Below are positions 19,888 through 30,700 of a stretch of DNA of 64,000 nt, piece by piece. The stretch's first letter is position 1; each line of letters begins with the position of its first letter. The stretch comes from Zonotrichia leucophrys gambelii. Its lineage: Eukaryota; Chordata; Aves; Passeriformes; Passerellidae. Under the pieces are notes generated by a model. That model was given only the letters and a program-made list of their open reading frames with translations. It did not search any database and had not been told where the DNA came from. The DNA is taken from positions 744,001 to 808,000 of the forward strand of contig NC_088178.1 in the NCBI RefSeq assembly GCF_028769735.1, in the 5' to 3' direction. Position numbers and translations under genes: made by a program.

Positions 19888-20228
19888 GAACAGGCTCATC
19901 CTAAAGCTGAGCCCGGAGCAGGCCCATCCTAAAGCTGAGCCCGAGCAGGCCCATCCTAAAGCTGAGCCCAAAGCAGGCCCATCGTAAATCTGAGCCCGAA
20001 CAGGCCCATCCTAAAGCTGAGCCTGAAGCAGGCCCATCGTAAATCTGAGCCCGAAGCAGGCCCATCCTAAAGCTGAGCTCAAAGCAGGCCCATCCTAAAG
20101 CCCATCCTAAAGCTGAGCCTGAAGCTGGCCTATCCTGGAGCTGAACCCAAAGCAGGCCCATCCTAAAGCTGAGCCTGCACCAGCCCATCCTAAGCTGAGC
20201 CCAGAGCAGACCCATCCTAGAGCTGGTC
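19888..20228. repeat. Minisatellite, 24-28-bp unit
   Basis: About 13 copies of CAGGCCCATCCTAAAGCTGA + GCCCGAAG with unit lengths of 24-28 bp. Length variation comes mainly from G/A loss at the unit ends and one truncated unit near 20100. Confidence 0.95.
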
Positions 20229-21503
20229 CTGCAGCCCTGTCCCAGCAGCAGCAGCTGCCCAGGACCTGGCAGGGGTTTTGGGACACAGTGGGGCTTTGCC
20301 TTTGGGCTGGCCCTGGAGCAGGGATTGCATCCACCAGGAGACTGCAAAAAGTGCAAGGCTGGGACCCCTGCCCGGGGCAGGGAAAGCAGAGAGCTTTGTG
20401 CAGAGATTAAGGGAAAGTGAGAAATAAATAAGGAATAACTCCCTCCAGGCTGCCTCTCCTTTGGCTCACCTCTCTCCCCCTCCCCGCGCTGACTCTCCTC
20501 AGCTCTTTTTTCTTCATTCAGATACAAATACCACAAAAACTCATGGACCAGACAGAGCTGCTCCTAAGGGGAGCTGGAAAGCCTTCCTCTGCTCTCGTGT
20601 TTTCTGGCACCTAGGACCCCTTGGATTTGTTACAGGGCAAGAAGAGGCTGGGAGGGGGGCAGAAATAAAAGAGGTTATGGGAAAATCCCCTGCTGCTGGC
20701 TTGGTGTGCCCAAAGATCAGTGATCCCTGTGTGGCCTGCAGAGCCTTGGCTGGTGCACCATGTGCAGCCACAGGCCCAGGGCCCTCTGTGCCTTGTGACA
20801 AGGTCACCCCAGGGTGACATACTTCTCTTTTTTCCACCCCTGGAACTCCCATGTCCCAGACACAGCCCACAGCCAGGACTGGTGGTTAAGAACAGCCACT
20901 GCCCAGGGACACCCCAGCTATAACAACTCTGCCTCAGATCCTTGCGGCAGGCAGGAGTTTCATGGAAAAAGTGGTTGGGCTTCCTTCCCTTCATGGGCTG
21001 GGAGCAGCTCCCTGTGATGGGATGCAACAGAAAGAGCCTTTCACAAAACCTGGCAATGCACTTTTTTCTTATTGCATTTATTCTCCACAGCCCTCCTGGA
21101 TGCCAGCGTGGATCTGGCTGTCCTACACGGCGAGCAGGGCAGCGCCCTGCCTGCAACAGGGCACATCTGTCCCTCAGAACGAGGAGCCCGGGGCTGGCTG
21201 GGGTGGGGAGGCAGCCAGGGGACAGCAGGGGACAGCCCCACGCCCGCCGGGCACCCAGCCCTGCTGCCCAAGGGTCGCTGCACAGCTCTGGAGGGAGCAT
21301 CAGGAAGGATTAGCAGGAGCCTAGGGAAGATGGAGGGGCCAAGGACGGGCGGCCGAGGGCTGGCAGGGGCTGGGGCTCGTCAGGCAGCACATGCCACTGC
21401 CCAGGGCTCGGCACGTCAGCGCCCGGCCCCGGCGCCGCGGGCCCTGCAGCTCCAAGCACCCACTCCTCGCTCCTCTCCTTTAAAAGGCATCCCAGCCCCT
21501 GCC

Positions 21504-21550
21504 CTTATCAGGCAGGGCCGATAGCGCTGTCACGCCTGCGATAAACAGGT
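21504..21550. promoter_or_regulatory. GATA/forkhead-like motif group upstream of CRIP2
   Basis: CTTATCA (TGATAAG on the minus strand, a perfect GATA site), CGATAG and CGATAAACAGG occur within 47 bp, about 4 kb upstream of the CRIP2 ATG. Motif evidence only. Confidence 0.25.
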
Positions 21551-21714
21551 TTACAGATTTTGTCCTTGCCATCTGGAATGGATGGGTGTCCCCATTGTCC
21601 CTGTGACCGCTTCTCGAGGGGCCGTGGCTGCCAGCCCGGCCTGGGCCGGGGATCCCAGCGCGCTGCACGGCGACAAGCTCGTGGAGCCTGGGGCGGAGGT
21701 CCTCCGAGGTGCGA

Positions 21715-21965
21715 TGAGCCCCTGGGGTAGGAATGATCCCTCCGAGGATGCAGAGCTCGGTGTGAGCCCCTGGGACAGGAGCGATCCCTCCAAGGATGCA
21801 GAGCTCGGTGTGAGCCCCTGGGCAGGAGGATCCTCGAGGATGCAGAGCTGGAGCCCTGGGACAGGAGCGATCCCTCCAAGGATGCAGAGCTCGGTGTGAG
21901 CCCCTGGGGCAGGAGTGGAGTGATCCCTCCGAGGATGCAGAGCTCGGGGCAGGAGGGATCTCTCC
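21715..21965. repeat. Minisatellite, about 48-bp unit
   Basis: About five copies of a unit built from GATCCCTCCAAGGATGCAGA, GCTCGGTGTGAGCCCCTGGG and ACAGGAGC. The third and last copies have internal deletions. Confidence 0.93.
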
Positions 21966-24900
21966 ATGATCAGCCAAGCAAAGGCAGGAGAGCAGCTGCA
22001 GAGACCTGAGCACAGCTCTCAAACCCCGTGAGAGCCACGGTGGGACTGCAGAGCAGCCAGGGGTGGCCACTGCAGAGCTGGCACCGGTGGCTCTCCCCAG
22101 GTTTTCCAGGGAAAGAAAGGGTGTCCCAAGGAACGGGCTGTGCTCGGACCCAGGCTGCAGTGGCAAAGTTCAGCTCAGGGCAATTGGACATTAAGCCCTG
22201 GCACAGCCACGGCCCCCCCGGCCGTGCTGTGGGCAGAGGTCGGGCTGGCCATGGCGCAATGTGGCTCTGAGAGCAGGCACAGCAGCAGGAGCAGTGTGCC
22301 CAGGGGCTGCCCAACTTCCATGTGTCTGTGCCCCACATGCACCTCCAGGACACTCCTAGTGAGCCCTGGGGTAGGGAAGGGACTGGACACACATAACCCC
22401 GCTCCTCATGAGTGCTGCAATGTCCCCACAGCGCCATCTTCTCCTTCTCCATCAGCATCACCCACCCACCAGGATGCATTTGGCCTTGGTTCCCCCAGAC
22501 ATTTTGGGCATCTTGCTGGAATGCAGGGAACCTCAGCTTGGCTTCTCACCCACAGGCTCCACACGTTCACCTCCCTCCTGTCCTGCCTGGGGGCAGCCAG
22601 AGCACAGGCAGGGGAACAAACTCGCTCCTGCTCAGATGGAAAATCTCTGAATGAGCACAATTTGGCTGAAACCCTCTGGCCAGAACCTGTAAATCTGCTC
22701 CCCATGACACTGCCAGCATCCCACAGAGCACTGGATCCAGGTGGAGAGTCCCCTTGCAGGAGGGAAGGGAGGAAGCTGTCTGCAGAAAGATGCTGAATTT
22801 ATGTTATTCATTCTCATTCCAGGAATGTGGTGAATGAACTTGCAAAGCCCAGGGCAGGAATCAAGTGTGCTTCAACCCTGACCTGCCCTGACTTTCTTCC
22901 AGGCTGAATAAGAGGTGGAGACAAGCCCCAGCCCCACAACCCATCTGAATTTACTGTGTGTCTTTTCTTGAGGCAGCTTTCCTCCTCCTGCACGGGTGAA
23001 ACGTGATTGTCAGAGACTGAGTCTGCCACCAGGTTTTGAAGCTGCTCAGGCAGGGCAAAACCCTTCTGCCAGTGCCCAGGCAGGGAAGCGAGGGCAGGAG
23101 GGACAGGGGGAGGTGGGGCACCCCAGCCTCCTGCCTTGGGAAGGGCCATAAACACCACCCACACTCCAGACACGTTCATGTTCTGGGGATCACGGCAGAT
23201 CCCATCACTGTTGGCTCTTGCAGGCTGACCTTGAAAGGCACTGACTGCATTTACAGGAAAAACCCCCAACAAACCCTCTCTCACCAGCCAGAGAGGGCTG
23301 TCATGCCTCGACTTGCCTTTCTGCAGGGATCTTTCCTTTCTTCCTCTAATGCTGCTGCCAAAGCTTATTTGGGTTAATGGTGTTTTTACGTCTGTGCCCT
23401 CTTGATGGATTAAGAAAAATAGAAAAGATTCAAGGTCCAGTTTCTGTAAGTTAGTCAAATTCCTTCTTTCTTGTCATAGTCAAAATCTGCCAGATTTTAT
23501 TTGTGCTGTCCCCACAAATCCCCCAGCAGGCTGGCACACCTCCAGTGCCACTGCTCATCCCCAGTGAACAGGTGAGTGCCCCCTCCTCGTGTGGCAGTGG
23601 GAAGCAGCTCCCCCGTGATGCAATCCCACCATCCCAAAGAGCCTCTCCAGCTTCCCAAGGTCTGGCTTGTGTAACACTTGCACAGAGAGCCAGAGCCCGC
23701 AGCAGAGCTGGCACCGGCTCCAAATTTCCATTTCAAAAGAAAATTTCAGCGTGTATTTTGTTTTACAACTCTCCAATAGTGTCCCAGTTACAGCCCTCCT
23801 CCCACAGCAGGAATGCCAGGTTTGGAATTGTTAGTTTTGGTCATACTTTGCTTTTTTTCATATTGTTTCATCAGTGCTGTTATGGTCAGGGCGCTGCCTT
23901 CATGTTACAGCAGCAAAAGCAGAGATCACAGAGAGCTGCTACTGACAAGCTGGTAAAATGCAAAATGCAATGTAAAAAAGCGCCCCCAAAACACCCAAGT
24001 TAACTTTAAAAAAAATTAAATCTGTAGCAAAAGCATTTTGGCATGAAGTATTGTAGGAATGTTTGGATTTTTGTTTTGTTTTTAAAATACTTTCCTGAGC
24101 AGCTTCCTGCTTCTTTTTAAGCCTGTAAAATTGCAGGCATGGCACTGAGTCTGGAGGTCAGCATGCTCCATCCACGTGAGCACAGTGCTCTCCCGGGGAT
24201 CACAGCTGAGCCTGTGACATCTCTGCTCCCACGTCCGCATGGCAGAGAGGGGAGGGAAGGATTGGGATGCCAGGGACACACAGCTAAGGGAAAATACCCA
24301 AATGAACATGGCAACACTTATTACATCCCAACAGACCTGGCCTGTCCGGGTGGGCAAGCATTTCCCAGCTCCAGGCTCTCCTCCCCCTGCAATCTCAGGG
24401 GCTCCTTTGGAGGTGGGAAGCAAGGAGAGGAAGGGACCTGGAAAATGGGACATTGCCCCAGCTGTGTGAACATTTCTATTTTGACAAGGCTCTAGAGCAG
24501 GAGGGTGAATAACCAAAGGCAATTCCTGCAGCAACAGCACAGGAATGTGAATACAGAGGAGAGGTTGGCACAGGAGGGGCTGTGGCAGCAGCAGCTCAAG
24601 GGAGTGACCCCTCAGGCTTGGACGGGTCAGTGCCTGGACCTAACACTCCCTGCACTTCCCAAGAGGCAGCGTTTTCCTTTGGTGGCCAAAGGGATCTTCC
24701 AGCCTCCCTCCCAAGCTGGTACAAATGTAAGCCAGTGAAACAAACACATGGCAGGGGAGCCTGCTACCGCACGCCAGAAAACAGCATCTCTATTGAAGGA
24801 CACGCAAGGGTCCTTCAAAGTTAGGGCAGCACAGGACGTGCTCGCTCTCCTTGCCTGGACTCCTTCCCAGAGCAATCTCTGGAGCCGCTCCAAGAAAGCT

Positions 24901-25000
24901 TTTAAGCTGTTGGAAACCGCAGGGCTGGCACCCCCAAGTGGTTCTTGTGCTCTCGGTGCAGCCGGAGCCTCTGCCGGGCTCATGGAGAGCTCAGCCCCGG

Positions 25001-25186
25001 CCCCGGGATCCCCAGCACAGCAGCAGCCCCGGCACCCCGGGCTGTCCGAGCTGCTCCTTTCCCCCGGGATCCCCAGCACGGCAGCAGCCCCGGCACCCCC
25101 GGGCTGTCCGAGCTGCTCCAGTCCCCGAATCCCCAGAACAGCAGCAGCTCCAGCCCCTCGGGGCTGTCCGAGCTGCCCCAGCCCAG
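25001..25186. repeat. Minisatellite, about 61-bp unit, three copies
   Basis: Units start with GGGATCCCCAGCACAGCAGC and contain GGGCTGTCCGAGCTGCTCC. Copies begin near 25005, 25066 and 25126, and the third is the most diverged. Confidence 0.92.
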
Positions 25187-25596
25187 GCACTGCGGAGCCA
25201 GCTCAGACCGGGGTTTTCCAACGTGATGCGTTCAGATTTCCTTTTGCTACTAGAAGGAATCCACAAGAGCGCTTGCCCTCACAGAGACAGAAGTGTTACA
25301 AAACCCTCCTGCAGCCGCTGTTTCTCCCGTACAGAGTACAGAGGATTAATCCTAAGGATTGATGGTGACCAAGTAAAACTGCCAATGGTCACTGGTGCTG
25401 CTCGCAGCCTGAGGGCTTTTGTGCCCTTCCTGAGTAGCACATCCTTCGGGAATGGCTGTCCTGTCTCACTTTTAAGCTGAGGACAGGAAAGCCTGACCTG
25501 TAGCACAGGATACACTTAGACCTGCCAGGGTGCACAGGTGCTCACAGCCACGGGGTGAATCTCAGCACTCCTGAGCAGCAAACGAGAGCAAAGACA

Positions 25597-25684
25597 GAGC
25601 CCATGCTGCTCATGAGGGAGGACAGAGCAATGCAGAGGAGCCCATGCTGCTCATGTGGGAGGACAGAGCAACGCAGAGCTCAGA
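25597..25684. repeat. 44-bp tandem duplication
   Basis: Two near-identical copies containing GAGCCCATGCTGCTCATG and GGAGGACAGAGCAA. Located just beyond the MTA1 3' end. Confidence 0.9.
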
Positions 25685-26076
25685 ACTGCCCACGGGCTGG
25701 GCTGCTGACCCCCAGGGATGTCCCTCTGCCACACGCCAGAGGCAGGCCCAGAGCAGCAGGACCAGGAGCTGCTGTGGACAAAGGGCTCATTCAGACGCCC
25801 AGCCCTGCATCTGCTGCCTGTTTGAGGAGGAGGAGGAGGAGGGAGACGCCTCTGAAGCGCAAGGAAATGTTTGAACTGCACAGGGGAGGAATCAAACTAC
25901 GAGTGACTCGAACTCTTGCCCTGTAGTGCAGGCCCAGGGACCCTGGAGAGCAGGACACAGCCCAGGGATGGGATGGAAGGTGCAGGGCTGTGAGCCCCAG
26001 GCATGTGGAACCTGAACAAGGGCGGCTTTTCAGAAGAGACAAAAAGCAGATGTTTCACAAAAGCTCACTTTCCAGG

Positions 26077-26082
26077 TTTATT
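26077..26082 (-). promoter_or_regulatory. MTA1 polyadenylation signal AATAAA
   Basis: The minus strand reads TTAATAAACCTGG, followed by TTTTGTGAAAC and CTTTTTGTCTC, a U/GU-rich downstream element. It is the only canonical signal I found between the stop codon and this point. Confidence 0.7.
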
Positions 26083-27322
26083 AAGTAAAGTTAACTGAAT
26101 TGTTTTCATTTTGTGGGGATTCCTTTCCGTCTAACCCGGCGGGTTAACAGAGTTGCACAGAATCACGGTTGGACTGTGATAACCCAAATACAACTTTGGC
26201 TCATCTCACCGCTGACACATATGGAATGACTTGGGGGTTATTACATGCTGTGTCTGCTTGAGGCAGGTACATGTACAGATCAGCACAAGTTGCAAATGAT
26301 AGTTTACATCCTTTCAAAACCGAGCAGGGCATCCAGCAAATGCACTGCCGTGAGAAGACATATGAAAAAGAAATGATACAGACTTGCAAATACATAAGAA
26401 GTTGAAGAGATGCAAGAAACCTCAAACACAAGAAATGTCAAGGGGGGAAAAAACCACTTAAATTCAGACACTATGTGTTCAAATGAAAACCCAGCTGCAA
26501 TTTAAAGTCCCTTCAAAATGGGAAACATACAGTAACGCAATTAAAGAGAAACCAGGTCTCATCCTGGGAAACGTGTCCAAAAGCACTGATGCACAAACAG
26601 GTTCAGAGTTCTAAGCAAAATGTCCCTGGGCATTGGTGTACTTGACTCTTGGAGCCAGAGCAAAGCAATTCATTACACTTGCTGGGCCTACTGCTAGCAG
26701 CACGTAGGATCCCAGATGTCACAGAGAAGGCAGCACGCAAATGCTGGTTCCTGGGAGAAATGAGAAATGCCACGGGCCACATCTCCCAGAGAGCAACTAG
26801 AGTAAGGACACCTAATTCTGGCAGCCTGGCTCCACTGCACACAGCGTTAGTGTAATGTTCTGCAAGGTTCTTCAGTTCTTAGCTCACTCCTTTCTCAGCC
26901 TGAGTTGGTCTGTCTTGTGCATGAGCACAACTGGCTGTGCAAAAAGATCCAAAAAACAGAAGGGACAGGACCAAAGAAAACTGGCTGAACCTGGGGCTGG
27001 CTTTCAGCTCCTATTTTCAAATATCAGTCAAAGATTGGAAATTTATCTACAAAAGAAATAATATAAATGAAATTAAAAAAATGGCACCGTCCACAAAATT
27101 AAAAAAAAAAAAAGAGAAAAGAAAAGAGAAATCTTACAACACAGCCTCATAAAATGGCTTTGCAACGATAGCTCAGTCACAAAATGAAGGGTTCTAGCTC
27201 TTCGTACATCAGAAGAGGAAACAAAGCTAAAAAGTACTAGTCCACATTCTCTTAATAAGTTAAACTTACTTTCCCTCCCCCTTCTACAAAAAGGGTAGAA
27301 GCAAAAGGGAAAGGAGGCTACT

Positions 27323-27418
27323 AAAAATAAAAAAAAAAAAGAAAAAAAAGGAAAAAAATAAGAAAAAAAGATAGGAGAGAGTGCAAGAGAGAGAGAGAGA
27401 GAGACAGAGAGAGAGAGC
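27323..27418. repeat. Purine tract with (GA)n microsatellite in MTA1 3'UTR
   Basis: A-rich purine run followed by (GA)n with a few interruptions on the plus strand. In MTA1 mRNA it reads as (UC)n and then U-rich. Confidence 0.93.
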
Positions 27419-27524
27419 AGTCTGTGGTCAGAGGCTCAGAGCAGGGCTGAGTTCCTTTTAAGGGTTTAAAAGATGCAAAACAGTTCCTCAAAAGTTCCCT
27501 CTCTTCAACAGTTAGCTCAATGCT

Positions 27525-27538
27525 GTAGCCATGGAAAC
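27525..27538. promoter_or_regulatory. X-box-like motif GTAGCCATGGAAAC
   Basis: One base from the 14-mers at 8337 and 18009; it fits GTNRCC-AT-GGAAAC. It lies 31 nt after the MTA1 stop codon. Confidence 0.3.
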
Positions 27539-27568
27539 TCGAGTAGGTGCTGCAGGAGATTGCCGCCG

Positions 27569-27707
27569 TTAATCCTCGATGATGATGGGCTCATCGTTCA
27601 TGGGCTGGCGGAGCTGCACCGCCTGCATGGGCCGCAGGATAATCGGCTTGTAGGGGCGTCTGGCGGCTCGCTTGGCTTCCGAGGAGGAGAGCAGCTTGCG
27701 GATTTTC
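27569..27707 (-). CDS. MTA1: MTA1 last coding exon and stop
   Basis: 139 nt, acceptor CTGCAG, TAA stop at 27571-27569. It encodes [20 protein letters not shown], the second RBBP4-binding motif. It then reads [16 protein letters not shown] and N-D-E-P-I-I-I-E-D. From memory, human has a P-P-R-P-P-P-P run in place of V-Q-L-R-Q. Confidence 0.95.
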
Positions 27708-30700
27708 CTGCAGACAGGAGGGAGAAAGGCACGGATTACACAGGCTCCGCTCCTCCAGGGGCCCGCACACGCCTGCTGGGCTGGCTGACAACGGCTCCTG
27801 CTGCAATGGCTGCCCTGGCAAACTCACATTCTCTGATTTACAAACCCCCCAGTGAACAGCAAACTGCATCCTCTGTAAAAGGCATTCTGGTCCAGCCTGG
27901 TAGGACTAGGGTGCCTTGCTGGGAACAAAGCACTGAAATAGTCACGACAGCCAGTTTCCACACCATTGATTTATTCTGAATTTATTTTGATGTGCTGCAG
28001 GTAGCTCCGGGGAAGTTGACAAAGCCAAGGCAACACCAACAGGGTGTTTTGTTTCCCCTTCTCCCACACTGTGTGTGCCCAACCCAGAGATGGGCAATAT
28101 TCACACCTTGTATTTGGTTAAGGATTTCCCTATATGTACAACACTGGCAACAAGTCCTATCAGATGCAGGAAGCTGTTTTCCATATGGACAGAAAGACAC
28201 ACCAAAGCTTTAAAATTACCAAAGTAAATTAGACAGAGACAAATACTGAATGATTGCTTGTTTTCTTAATACTTCCTTTATCTCTGAGCCTGGTATCATT
28301 AAAAAACCCCATCCAAACCCAAAATGCAGCAACAATGAAAAATGTACTGTGTCATTAAAATGAGGCATTCTTCTATACAGAGGATGCTGTGGTGGTCAAA
28401 GGCACACAGAGATTAGAAAGGAAAATAATAAATAGTCACAAGAGTACCCACTATGTACAGACTATGTATACCCACCAGTACCCACCATGAGTCTTCAGCT
28501 CAGGAACTGGGGCAACAAGAAGGGTCTGATAAGGCAGCACTGCCTTCCCTCACAGGCTCCTGACAGAACAAGGTTTTGCCTGACCACGAGAGACAAGAGA
28601 GGAAGGGCTCTGCAGCCCACATTTCAGCCACCTATCCCCCAGCTTTATTTAGGGAACACTATTGAGGCCAAAACCCCCTTTTGTTGGTTGTGGTTTTGGC
28701 TGGTTGGTTTGGTTTATTTATTTGGAAGAGAGAGCTTCTCACTGAGCTGATGCCTATCACTGTGCTATGATTTCTGCCTTTAAGATGTGATGGCTGCTGA
28801 AGAAAGTGGTCAAAATACCTCCCTTATCCTCAAAAACTTACCCTTGGCACCACCAGAACTGACAAACCATCAACTTCAGCTGAAGATTTTGAATCACTTC
28901 TTATCAGATTTGGTCATGTTTTCACTTGTTTTTTTTGCCCACTGAGCAGGACAAGTTGCTGCACTTACACAGACACATTTTTTGTTTGCCCAGTGTCCCC
29001 ATTTCCCCAGCACCCTCTCAAACTAAAAGGCGACAGGGTGAGGAGAGGTGAAAACAAGCTGGCAAAGTGGTGGTGGGGGAGAGAGAAAATAAAATCTTGA
29101 TATAATGACTTTTCCAAGATGTTTGACTGCAGTTGATCCACTTTGAGCCAGAAGAGCTCCTTGCAGCACCCGTGTGTGCTCCATCAGCCAGGCTGCCATC
29201 AGAAACACGTCCTGCAGCACTCTGGATTCTGATCAGGTCAGCGCTGCCTGCGCTTGCCTGAGTTAGAAATGCCAGCTCCTCACTGGGAGCCTTCAATTCA
29301 AAACTTACTCCTTTCATTCCACCAACTTTTCAAGCTGCTCCTTCAGAGCCACAGAGTTTTCCAGCGCCTCTGTTGTGTTCTCAACACAGCTACACAAAAA
29401 GGGGAGAGGGGGAGCGTGTAAACCTTCAGGGAAACCTACTTGCTGTGACTGAAAACACAGCCTGACCCTCAGCTGGAGGACAAGATGCAGATATTGCAGC
29501 TAGATTGATTGCTAGGGAGCCAACACAAAGCTCAAATTGTTTCAGAGCTCACAAACAAGGCTTACATTCCTGACACTGGAATGCAGCAGATGGTTCAGGG
29601 AAAAGTTAGAGGTGAAATGCCCGACAGAAAACCCGTGCCACTGACAATGCTCCATCGCTCAGGCTTCCCTGCTCTTCACAGCCTGCCAAAAATCTCCTTT
29701 CACCACTCATCACTCAGCTAAGCAGCATGGCTGTCAGACAAAGAAGCCTGGGTGGTTTTTTTTCCTTTTCTCTCTCTCTCTCTCTCTCTATTTTTAAATG
29801 GAAGTGATAGGATCTTACTGAGCTGATGTCTATCACCACGATTTTCATTAGAGTTGTGCTGGTTGCTGCGGGACTGATCCTTCCTGCCTCTGTCAGTGGT
29901 TCTGTTTGAGCAGAGGATTCTGTGTCTACAGTAAATTATTGTCACAACCAACACCACACTGGATGACTATTGTCACAGGTCTGTCCAGGTCAAAGGGCAG
30001 GACCTTGTACTGACAGGCTGCCACCATGCACCTGGAGTGTTTCATGTGCCTTGGATGGTGCAGATGTCAAAAAGAGCTCCCTAGATGCAGGATTATGAAA
30101 CAAGCCTTGAGCATCTAAGGAGTGCTCACCCTGTGTCCCCAATGGCACATGAATCTGAGAGCTGCACCAGGATCCCAGTACCTCTGTATCACAGCAACAG
30201 CAGTAATCAGAAAACTGCTCCCCCTGAAAATGAAATCCTTCTCTCACTTTATTTTCAATTCTATATGGAATTCCATATATAACTTCTTTCTTTCACAGCA
30301 TCTTGCAGGCACAGAAAGGAAAAGGGAAAGACATGGCAAAGACAGGAGCTGGTGTGAAATGCACAGTTGCATTAAAGGTGTCCATAGGAACAAGTCTGAC
30401 CAGGAAATTCATTTCATGTGTCTTCCGAGTTCCAACAAGGTGTTTCCTGCACTGAAAACTGATCACCCCATAGATCAATGGTTAGTAATTTGAATGTTAC
30501 TGGTACTACCTATTCTACAAAGCCCATCTTTGATACTAAGCTCACAAAATAGTTCCTTGACACTTGAAATGCTTTGCAGGTTAAGGAGAAGTTTGGAGAT
30601 ACCAGGACTCTCAACTGTGACCTTTGTGCTGAACAAATGAAGACTCAAGAGCAGTGCCAAATTTAGCAGTACCAGAAGAGACAAAGCACTAAAACTCCCA

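Larger units (their letters stand above)
18481..26054. other. Intergenic region between MTA1 3' end and CRIP2 promoter
   Basis: About 7.6 kb with no recognisable exon on either strand. It carries three minisatellite arrays (19.9-20.2, 21.7-22.0 and 25.0-25.2 kb), a 44-bp tandem duplication (25.6 kb) and a GATA/FOX-like motif group (21.5 kb). Open frames of up to 211 aa coincide with the repeats and lack conserved motifs. Confidence 0.75.
26055..27568 (-). other. MTA1: MTA1 3'UTR
   Basis: About 1.5 kb after the TAA. It contains a long C/U-only tract in the mRNA sense (27323-27418), poly(U) tracts near 27103-27115, and an X-box-like motif at 27525. It ends at the canonical hexamer at 26077. 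No coding block was found inside. Confidence 0.75.

Noticed and set aside
19901..20536. 211-codon minus-strand frame with periodic hydrophobic repeats
   Set aside because: The periodicity equals the intergenic minisatellite unit and there is no conserved start or splice context.
26150..26175. CACAGAATCACGGTTGG resembling the end of avian CR1 elements
   Set aside because: The match is short and the rest of the CR1 3' region and its terminal 8-bp repeat are not present.
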